Shown here piece by piece: positions 51,176 to 57,551 of a DNA stretch of 64,000 nt. Each line of letters opens with the position of its first letter. The first letter of the stretch is position 1. The DNA is from Rhodococcus sp. X156 (lineage in GTDB: Bacteria > Actinomycetota > Actinomycetes > Mycobacteriales > Mycobacteriaceae). A program made the position numbers and the translations under genes. The notes beneath the pieces were generated by a model, which made no database searches, was not told the DNA's origin, and saw only the letters and a program-made list of their open reading frames with translations. Location of the stretch: the NCBI RefSeq assembly GCF_004006015.1, contig NZ_CP034766.1, positions 1,583,001-1,647,000 on the forward strand. Direction: 5' to 3'.

Positions 51176-52498
51176 TCAGTCGGCCACGTCGCGGTCGATG
51201 AGGTCGGCCACCGTCTCCCGCCGCACCAGCAGCCGGGCGACGCCGTCGTGCACGGCGACCACCGGCGGGCGGCCCACCATGTTGTAGGTGGAGGCCATGG
51301 ACAGGTGGTAGGCGCCGGCCACCGGCACCGCCAGCAGGTCACCCGCCCGCACGTCGGCGGGCAGCGGCACGTCCGCGGCGATCACGTCACCGGCCTCGCA
51401 GTGCCGGCCCACCACGGTGACGGAACGCAGGGGTGCGGCCGGGCGCTCGCGCTGGCCGACCAGCCGCGGGGTGTAGCGCTGTCCGTACAGGGCGGGGCGC
51501 GGGTTGTCGCTCATCCCGCCGTCCACCGCGACCCAGGTGTGCTGCGGGGTCCGCTTGACCGACACCACCCGGTACAGGGCGATGCCGGCGGGGCCGACCA
51601 CGGCGCGGCCGGGCTCGATGGTCAGCTGCGGCACGGGAAGCTGGTGCACCGCGCAGCGCGCCTGCAGGGCTTCGGTGACCTGGACGCCGAGCTCGGCGAC
51701 GTCCAGCGCCGGGTCCCCGGGGCGGTAGGCCACCCCGTGCCCGCCGCCCAGGTCGAGCTCGGGCAGCACCAGGCCGAACCGGTCGCGCACCATCGCGGTC
51801 AGGGAGACCATCCGGGTGACTGCCGCGAGGAACGGGGCGATCTCGGTGATCTGCGAGCCCAGGTGGCAGTGCAGGCCCACCAGCTCCAGCTGCGGCTGGG
51901 CCAGGATGCGGGAGACGGCCGCGGACAGCACCCCGTCGGCCGGCGCCAGGCCGAAGTGCTGGTCGTCGGTGCCGGTGCGAATGGCGTGGTGGGCGCCGGC
52001 GGAGATGCCCGGCACCACCCGGATGAGCACCCGCTGCTTGTGGCCGTCGGGCACCTGGGTGGCCAGCCGTCGGACCTCCGAGAGGCTGTCGATGACGATG
52101 CGACCCACGCCCAGGTCGAGGGCGGTGTGCAGGTCGGCGGGGGTCTTGGCGCTGCCGTGCACCAGCACGTCCCGCGCGGGCACGCCGGCCGCCACGGCAA
52201 GGTGTTGCTCCCCGGCAGAGCAGGCGTCGATGCCGAGGCCCTCCTCGTGCACCCACCGGGCCATCGTCCGGCTCAGGAACGCCTTGGCGGCGTACTGCAC
52301 GTGGGCGTCGGGAAAGGCCTGCCGGTAGGTCCGGCAGCGCGAGCGCACCTCGGCCTCGTCGAGGACGTAGGTGGGGGTGCCGAAGTCTCGGGCGATCTCG
52401 GCGAGGGCGACACCGCCGACGGCGACGTCCCCGCCGGGCAGCTGCCGGGCGCTGGCCGGCCAGACAGCGAGGTCGGTGTCGTGGTCGAGGGTGGTCAT
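51176..52498 (-). CDS. Diaminopimelate decarboxylase-like PLP enzyme (fold type III)
   Basis: A 440-residue enzyme with a PLP-binding alanine-racemase-like barrel and a C-terminal beta domain. PLP-lysine is Lys72 in QYAAKAFLS, glycine-rich phosphate loop DLGGGHGVAY is near 250, and the catalytic-side Cys lies in VVGRHCEAGDV near 360. It resembles LysA, but pairing with a SAV_915-type gene, translationally coupled by ATGA, and absence of other lysine genes suggest a secondary decarboxylase or a racemase-like function. The true substrate is undecided. Confidence 0.8.
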   Translation of the reverse strand: MTTLDHDTDLAVWPASARQLPGGDVAVGGVALAEIARDFGTPTYVLDEAEVRSRCRTYRQAFPDAHVQYAAKAFLSRTMARWVHEEGLGIDACSAGEQHLAVAAGVPARDVLVHGSAKTPADLHTALDLGVGRIVIDSLSEVRRLATQVPDGHKQRVLIRVVPGISAGAHHAIRTGTDDQHFGLAPADGVLSAAVSRILAQPQLELVGLHCHLGSQITEIAPFLAAVTRMVSLTAMVRDRFGLVLPELDLGGGHGVAYRPGDPALDVAELGVQVTEALQARCAVHQLPVPQLTIEPGRAVVGPAGIALYRVVSVKRTPQHTWVAVDGGMSDNPRPALYGQRYTPRLVGQRERPAAPLRSVTVVGRHCEAGDVIAADVPLPADVRAGDLLAVPVAGAYHLSMASTYNMVGRPPVVAVHDGVARLLVRRETVADLIDRDVAD

Positions 52499-52845
52499 GC
52501 CGGCTGTCCCTCGGCGGGAGCGCGGTGGGTGATGACGGCTGTAGTGGTCGGCGCGGCGGCGGGCGTGTGGGTGGTGGGGGCGGCGGCGCGCGCCGCGAGG
52601 GTGGGATCGATGACCAGCTGGGCCACTCCGAGCGGGCCCACCATGGCGCGCAGCGCGGGCTCGGCCAGCCGGATCCACTGCTGGGTGTCGCCGAGGACGT
52701 CAGTGAGCTGGTTCGCGGTGGTGAACCCCACGGCCGTGGGTGCGCCCATGGGGGTGTGGAACAGCCGGATCACCGGGCCGAGGTTTCCGTTGTGGACGGG
52801 GACGAAGAGCACCACGCGCGGGGTCGGATGACCAGAGCCAGTCAC
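52495..52845 (-). CDS. SAV_915-family small protein, coupled to a decarboxylase-like gene
   Basis: A 116-residue protein. VVLFVPVHNGNLGPVIRLF, AVGFTTANQLTDVLG and WIRLAEPALRAMVGPLGV match the SAV_915 family of small actinobacterial proteins of unknown function. The last 30 residues are Ala/Pro/Thr-rich. The start is GTG at 52845 behind GCAGGAGGA, a strong ribosome site. The stop overlaps the decarboxylase-like gene, so they form one unit. Confidence 0.75.
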   Translation of the reverse strand: MTGSGHPTPRVVLFVPVHNGNLGPVIRLFHTPMGAPTAVGFTTANQLTDVLGDTQQWIRLAEPALRAMVGPLGVAQLVIDPTLAARAAAPTTHTPAAAPTTTAVITHRAPAEGQPA

Positions 52846-53017
52846 GGCATTCCTCCTGCAGAGGGAGCCCGAGCCGGTCGGCGGCGGGCTCCCTCATCGG
52901 ACCACCGTGGGAGCGGGGGAGGAGCATGTGCAGACGCGATCTTGACGCGAGCCCGGCCGTTGTTGACGAACTCTTGACGGGCAAGCCGGTGAGGCCGGGC
53001 ACGGTCCTCTACGACCG

Positions 53018-53100
53018 GAGCCACTTCTAGTCCCCCGGCTTCGCAGCTCAGTCCGCCCTTGGCTTGCAGCGCGGGCAGCATGCCGTCACCCACGGGCCGG
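53018..53100 (-). pseudogene. Diverged fragment of a neighbouring 106-aa gene
   Basis: About 75 bp match the 3' third of the gene at 53393 (around 70% by eye), including the shared GCCACTTCT and TTGGCTTGCAG. Read leftward it gives GDGMLPALQAKGG against GDDVLPLLQANGD in the intact protein. No start or complete frame remains. Confidence 0.6.
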
Positions 53101-53256
53101 CCAAGCCGCGTATGTGGTGGCGACACGCATCGCGCAATTTCCTGTGCCGGCGATTGGAGTGGTTCCTGGAGGTAGTCCGGAGAAGGATGAGCCCGACTCG
53201 TAGGTGCTAACGGAGCCGGTTCTTGCTACCTGTCCTTACCAGCCTGCCGCGCAGAG

Positions 53257-53336
53257 TCAGGCTGGTAGTGCGGCGTCGATTTCGGCGAGGAGTTGCGCCC
53301 GCAGCGTCTCTCCTGGTGCACGCGCAGCAGGCACTC
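53257..53336 (-). pseudogene. Copy of the 3' end of the Add-family deaminase gene with internal deletion
   Basis: TCAGGCTGGTAGTGCGGCG and the following 35 bases match the last codons of the deaminase gene at 56213. Then about 76 bp are missing, and TGCACGCGCAGCAGGCACTC continues the match. The deletion ends lie in GCGTC-like repeats, suggesting short-repeat recombination. Same orientation, 3 kb from the intact gene. Confidence 0.75.
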
Positions 53337-53392
53337 GCGTGGCTTTCTGATGGTCGGCGAGGAACGTGGGCCCAAAGGTGCTGCTAGCGTTG

Positions 53393-53713
53393 TCAGTCCA
53401 TGCTCGAGTAGCTGAAGAAGCCGGGTTCAATTCCTAACGACGTGAGCCACTTCTGTTCGCCGGTTTGGCAGATCTGATCGCCATTGGCTTGCAGCAACGG
53501 GAGCACGTCGTCACCTTCGGCGCCGCCGAGGGCGGCGACCACCAGGCTGATCTCATCTGGCTGCACGGTGAGCCAGTACTCGTACTCGGATCCCAATCCC
53601 AGTCCCTGTGGCGGACCGAGGTCCTGGCCGGCGATCTGCAGCACGCCGTCGTCGAGGATCTCGGCCCAGACGTAAAGCCCGTTGCTGTCTCTGAGGGTCA
53701 CGCGTTCACTCAT
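53393..53713 (-). CDS. Hypothetical protein (106 aa) of an actinobacterial unknown family
   Basis: A 106-residue acidic protein with no Cys motif or membrane segment. It has GVLQIAGQDLGP near residue 23, SEYEYWLTVQPDEISLVVAA near 42 and GDDVLPLLQANGDQ near 67, and ends WLTSLGIEPGFFSYSSMD. This looks like a small soluble family common in Streptomyces, often near recombination-prone sites, with no known function. A diverged fragment of the same family lies 300 bp to the left, so this spot has held at least two copies. Confidence 0.6.
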   Translation of the reverse strand: MSERVTLRDSNGLYVWAEILDDGVLQIAGQDLGPPQGLGLGSEYEYWLTVQPDEISLVVAALGGAEGDDVLPLLQANGDQICQTGEQKWLTSLGIEPGFFSYSSMD

Positions 53714-53756
53714 TGCCTCTCCCGGGTTGTCACAGTTCAGCTCGAAATGTTTCTTG

Positions 53757-53985
53757 TCAGCGATGCAGCTGGTCGATGGTCGCCCGTGGGACGTTCAGCT
53801 GCGCCAAGGCGTGGGTGTACTTGAGGTCCAGGCGCTCGCGGGTTGCGTCGTCAAGCTCGGCCACCCGGGCGGGGTCGAGGTTGGTGGCGGGATGCTGGAT
53901 GTAGGGCGCGCCGGATCTTGTCGGTCTGTCCCGCGTGTGCCCGCTCGGCGATCTCGCGGGCAACGGCGATGACGTTGGTGCTCAT
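53757..53985 (-). pseudogene. Frameshifted, internally deleted (p)ppGpp-hydrolase-like HD protein
   Basis: It starts MSTNVIAVAREIAERAHAGQ and TDK, the N-terminus of the small HD hydrolases (SpoT/MESH1 type). One extra C near 53913 breaks the frame; removing it gives IGAPYIQHPA, the expected next segment with the metal-binding His. The catalytic HD core is then missing, and DPARVAELDDATRERLDLKY near the C-terminus follows at once. It cannot bind Mn2+ or hydrolyse alarmones. Confidence 0.75.
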
Positions 53986-54106
53986 GGTGGTCCTGACGAG
54001 CTCGGGGGAGGGGTGCCCCCATCTTGTAGTGCTCGACGCGTGGCCGCGGCGTTTCCCGCAGAAGGACCGTGCACCGTGTTCGACGGTTCCGAATGGGTAC
54101 GGTCGC

Positions 54107-54280
54107 GACGTGCCTGTCGAGGTTGTCCGGTACTCGTCCGCGTAGCCGCTGCGGTTCCACCGCGTCGCCGGACACCTCCGTGCCGCCCTCGAGGACGTGC
54201 CTTCCGCCGTCGTCGAGCACGTGGGTTCGACGTCGGTACCCGGCCTCTGCGCGAAGCCGATCATCGGAGTCGGACCTGGC
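54107..54280 (+). pseudogene. GrpB/UPF0157 nucleotidyltransferase-like remnant
   Basis: From the GTG at 54110 it reads VPVEVVRYSSA, then a TAG stop, then LRFHRVAGHLRAALEDVP and VVEHVGSTSVPGLCAKPII, which is the N-terminal third of a GrpB protein (the EHVGSTSVPG loop is its signature). The distal two thirds are absent. One in-frame stop plus truncation makes it non-functional. Confidence 0.8.
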
Positions 54281-54356
54281 CGCGGAGGAGCGGCTGCGCA
54301 TCTTGCGGCTCAACGATCCCACTGGCTAAGAGCGTGAGCTCGCCCGGGGGAGTCCG

Positions 54357-54575
54357 CTACCTCTTCTTGATGGTCGTCGTTGCCCATCCAACGGACACCA
54401 GGACCAAGACGACTCCCAGAATGAGGCCGACGCTGTCGTCTCGCGCGGCTGCGCGAGACGACATGGCGACGCCGACCACGCCCACCAAGAAGATGCACAC
54501 CACGGCCCACCAGGTGCGCATCTCAGCACACCACGTCGTCGCGGGCCGCGCCCACCACCGTGACCGCGCGAGCAT
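54357..54575 (-). CDS. Possible small two-helix membrane protein (72 aa)
   Basis: A 72-residue frame with two hydrophobic segments (about 23-38 and 48-66) joined by a SSRAAARDDS loop, ending in basic KKR. A perfect 12-bp hairpin encodes the loop. The start codon is uncertain; MRTWWAVVCIF (at residue 19) is an alternative. It stands among decayed genes, so it may itself be a relic. Confidence 0.4.
   Translation of the reverse strand: MLARSRWWARPATTWCAEMRTWWAVVCIFLVGVVGVAMSSRAAARDDSVGLILGVVLVLVSVGWATTTIKKR
54435..54462. repeat. Perfect 12-bp inverted repeat with 4-nt loop
   Basis: GTCGTCTCGCGC and GCGCGAGACGAC flank GGCT. It lies inside the possible small membrane protein and would form a stable hairpin in either transcript. 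Confidence 0.8.
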
Positions 54576-54694
54576 GGGCGTGGGTCATGTGGGTCGGCTC
54601 CCTTGTGTCCGCCCCGGCCCGCAGCCGCGTGGCTGCACCCGAACCTGAGCGCGCCGAGCGTGGCACAGATTCTCTTGTGCCTCAAGGACAGTGG

Positions 54695-56038
54695 TTACCG
54701 GCCGGGGCCAGGCACGGAGAGGGTGAGCAGCTCCGGTGCAGACGTGCCACAGCACCCACCACCTGTGGGGGCGTCGGCGTCGGGCTCCTCGAACACCCCA
54801 GCGCCGCCGCAGACCCCGGTTTCGGGCAGCGTCAGCTCAACCCGGGCCGCAGCCTCGTGGTCGCCGGCGATCGCGGCGGCGATGCTGCGGACCTGCTCGT
54901 ACCCGGTCATCGCCAGGAACGTCGGTGCGCGGCCGTAGGACTTCATCCCCACCAGGTAGAAGCCGGGCTCGGGGTGGCTCAGCTCCTTGGCGCCGTGCGG
55001 GTACACGGTGCCGCAGGAGTGCTCGTTCGGGTCGATCAGCGGAGCCAGGTCGACCGGCGCCTGCAACACCGGGTCGAGCCCCAGGCGGATCTCCGACAGC
55101 CAGGACAGCTCGGGGCGGAACCCGGTCAGCACCACGACGCGGTCGACGTCGTCGATCCGCTGACCAGCGTCGGAGAGCAGGGCCACCCGGTTCTCGCCCG
55201 TGCGCTCCACCGCGGTGGTGCGAAAGCCGGTGACGACGTGCAGGAGCCCGTCGTCGACGGCCTTCTTCGCCTTGATTCCCAGTGCTCCACGGGCGGGCAG
55301 CTGGTCGGCCTGGCCGCCGCCGAACGTCGCGGCGACGTCGCCGCGACGCAGGACCCAGGTGATGCGGGTGCCGGGCGCCTCGTGCTCGAGCTCGGCGAGG
55401 GCGATGATCGCGGTCAGGGCGGAGTGTCCGCTGCCGGCGATCACGGTGTGTTGGCCGGCGTGCTGGGCACGCACGGTCGGGTCGTCGAGGTTGGGCACGC
55501 GGTAGGTGATCGCGTCGGCGGCGGTCTTCTCGCCGAGGGCGGGCAGTCCCTCGCCGCCCAGCGGGTTCGGGGTGCCCCAGGTGCCGGAGGCGTCGATCAC
55601 CGCCTGCGCGAAGATCCGCTCCTCGGTGCCGTCGGCCCGGCGGAGGTGGACGGAGAGTGGCTCGGTGTCGCGGCCGGCGTCGACCACCCGGTCGCGTCCG
55701 CGGCGGGCGACGCCGATGACCTCGGTGTCGAGCTGCACGGCGTCGCCGAGCGCAGCGGCGAGCGGGTCGAGGTACTCGCGGGCCCACTGCAGGCCTGTGG
55801 GGTAGGCATCGTCGTCGGGAGCGTTCCAGCCGGTCTGGTCGAGCAGTCGCCGCGCGGCGGGGTCGATGACCTCCGACCAGCGGGAGAACAGTCGCACGTG
55901 GTTCCACTCGGCCACAGCCGCGCCCGCTGCGGAACCGCGCTCGAGAACCAGGGGGGTGAGTCCGCGCTCGCGCAGCTCGGCTGCTGCGGCGAGCCCGACC
56001 GGACCGGCTCCCACCACAACCACCGGCAAGTCACTCAT
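54695..56038 (-). CDS. FAD/NAD(P)-binding oxidoreductase, ArsO-like, with Cys-rich tail
   Basis: A 447-residue flavoprotein. FAD motif VVVGAGPVGLAAAAELRERG is at residues 6-25, a second nucleotide loop GSGHSALTAI near 200, and VVVLTGFRPE near 300. It resembles ArsO-type flavin monooxygenases and similar proteins in arsenic gene clusters. The C-terminus has CGGAG and GGGCCG, which put three cysteines in the last 40 residues. The ATG at 56038 has GAAGGG upstream. TTTCG-N5-CGAAA overlaps the upstream region (56052-56066). No arsR or ars gene lies beside it, so the substrate is open. Confidence 0.75.
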   Translation of the reverse strand: MSDLPVVVVGAGPVGLAAAAELRERGLTPLVLERGSAAGAAVAEWNHVRLFSRWSEVIDPAARRLLDQTGWNAPDDDAYPTGLQWAREYLDPLAAALGDAVQLDTEVIGVARRGRDRVVDAGRDTEPLSVHLRRADGTEERIFAQAVIDASGTWGTPNPLGGEGLPALGEKTAADAITYRVPNLDDPTVRAQHAGQHTVIAGSGHSALTAIIALAELEHEAPGTRITWVLRRGDVAATFGGGQADQLPARGALGIKAKKAVDDGLLHVVTGFRTTAVERTGENRVALLSDAGQRIDDVDRVVVLTGFRPELSWLSEIRLGLDPVLQAPVDLAPLIDPNEHSCGTVYPHGAKELSHPEPGFYLVGMKSYGRAPTFLAMTGYEQVRSIAAAIAGDHEAAARVELTLPETGVCGGAGVFEEPDADAPTGGGCCGTSAPELLTLSVPGPGR

Positions 56039-56051
56039 GGCGAGGCCCTTC

Positions 56052-56066
56052 ATAGATAGATTTCGA
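56052..56066. promoter_or_regulatory. Inverted repeat TTTCG-N5-CGAAA upstream of the flavoprotein gene
   Basis: A 5-bp perfect inverted repeat in an AT-richer stretch 14-28 bp before the start codon. It could be an operator (ArsR-like by context only). Confidence 0.35.
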
Positions 56067-56212
56067 TCCACGAAAACAGGGTATCTGACGCCGTCAGCCA
56101 GCGGGACTGCTGCTGCCGGGTTGGGGCTGCTGGCCGGGCACGCCTGACCACGGCGAACGGCGCCGCCGGCAGGTGCCAGCAGCGCCGTTCGGGTGCGCGG
56201 GAGAGCGGGAGG

Positions 56213-57232
56213 TCAGGCCGGCAGCGCGGCGTCGATCTCGGCGAGGAACTGCGCCCGCAGCGTCGCCGGCAGCCACGCGGTCTTGAAGGCGTTGCGGGCC
56301 AACGTCGCCGCCTCCTCGATGGTCAGCGGCGTCTCTTCGTGCACGCGCAGCAGGCACTCACCGACGTAGCCGTCGAAGTAGGCGGGGTCGTCGGAGTGCA
56401 CGCTCACCTGCACACCCGCGTCCAGGAGCCGCTTGGTGGCGCCCTCCCAGACGGAGCCACGCACGAAGCTGTTGGAGATGGGGCAGACGGTGAGCCCGAT
56501 GCCGCGCTCGACAACCTCGGCGAGCAGCGCGGGGTCGTCCAGGATGTTCACGCCGTGGTCGATGCGGTCGACGCCGATGACGTCCAGCGCCTGCCGGATG
56601 TGGTCGAGCGTGCCGGGCTGGTCGACGTCGCAGTGCATGGTCAGCAGGTAGCCCTCGGCGCGGGCCCGGGCGAAGACCTGCTCGAACTTCACCGGCGGGT
56701 TGCCCCGCTCGTCGGAGTCCAGGCCCACCCCGATGATCCAGTCCTTGTACGGCAGCGACTCCATCAGCGTGGCCATCGCGTACTCGGCGGAGAAGTCGCG
56801 GAGGAAGCACATGATCAGCTCGGCGTGCAGGTCCAGCGTGCGACGCGCGTCCACGATGGCTCGGCGCAGCCCGCGGACGACGGTGCTGAACTCCACGCCG
56901 CGGGAGGTGTGCGCCTGGGGGTCGAAGAAGATCTCGACGTAGCGCACCTTCTGCGAGGCGGCCTTGGTGAAGTAGGCCGTGGCCAGGTCGTAGAAGTCCT
57001 GCTCGGTGACCAGCACCTGCATGTTGCGGTAGTAGCCGACCAGGAAGCTGGTCAGGTCGTTGAAGGGGTTCTCCCGCTTCATCTCCGCGGCGTCGGCGTA
57101 AGGCATCTCGATGCCGTTGCGCCGGGCCAGCTCGAACACGAGCTCACCCTCCAGGGTGCCCTCGATGTGCAGGTGCAGCTCGCACTTGGGCACCTGGGCG
57201 ATGAAGTTCTCCACGGTCTTGTCGCTGTTCAT
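56213..57232 (-). CDS. Adenosine/adenine deaminase-family protein lacking the HAGE motif
   Basis: A 339-residue amidohydrolase. Metal-site PKCELHLHIEGTLE carries His20 and His22, and SVHSDDPAYFDGY near residue 285 holds the late Asp pair. The layout (DPQAHTSRGVEF, GLDSDERGNPPVKF) is close to bacterial adenine deaminases. Where those enzymes have H-A-G-E with the proton-shuttling Glu, this one has MHCDVDQPG near residue 199. It therefore belongs to a variant subgroup whose substrate I cannot name. The start is ATG at 57232 in an AT-rich leader; its tail has been copied to 53257. Confidence 0.8.
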   Translation of the reverse strand: MNSDKTVENFIAQVPKCELHLHIEGTLEGELVFELARRNGIEMPYADAAEMKRENPFNDLTSFLVGYYRNMQVLVTEQDFYDLATAYFTKAASQKVRYVEIFFDPQAHTSRGVEFSTVVRGLRRAIVDARRTLDLHAELIMCFLRDFSAEYAMATLMESLPYKDWIIGVGLDSDERGNPPVKFEQVFARARAEGYLLTMHCDVDQPGTLDHIRQALDVIGVDRIDHGVNILDDPALLAEVVERGIGLTVCPISNSFVRGSVWEGATKRLLDAGVQVSVHSDDPAYFDGYVGECLLRVHEETPLTIEEAATLARNAFKTAWLPATLRAQFLAEIDAALPA

Positions 57233-57283
57233 GTTTCAATTTTCCCATCCAGTCGCCTCGGTGCACTGCCCGGGTCACTGACG

Positions 57284-57480
57284 TCAGGACCACAGCAGCA
57301 CCTTGATGGCGCGCCGCTCGTCCATCGCCCGGTAGCCCTCGGCGGCGTTGTCCAGCGGCACCTCGAGGTTGAAAACCTGCCCCGGGGTGGACCTTGCGCT
57401 ACCAGATCAGGTCGGTCAGGTCGGTCAGGTCGGGCAGGAACCGGCGCACCGGGGCGGGTCCGCCGTGCGGGATGCGGGTG
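57284..57480 (-). pseudogene. C-terminal remnant of a zinc-dependent alcohol dehydrogenase
   Basis: Read leftward, HGGPAPVRRFLPDL and repeated TDL units end in a TAG. In another frame QVFNLEVPLDNAAEGYRAMD continues to ERRAIKVLLWS-stop, the usual end of MDR alcohol dehydrogenases. The N-terminal 320 residues are missing. The 9-bp unit GGTCAGGTC is present in three near copies at 57409-57438. Confidence 0.8.
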
Positions 57481-57551
57481 AGGCTCGCGCATGGCGCAGG
57501 ATCACCCCCGAGGGGCGCGGCCGCGCACCGCAGCGACGACGAGGAGGCTCC

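Noticed and set aside
52740-53030. Plus-strand frame ending ELLTGKPVRPGTVLYDRSHF
   Set aside because: The segment looks protein-like, but the rest of the frame is antisense to the SAV_915 gene and no family could be named; left unannotated.
53425-53445. GGTTCAATTCC resembles the T-arm of a tRNA
   Set aside because: No acceptor or anticodon arms and no CCA fit around it, and the stretch lies in the 3' end of the 106-aa gene.
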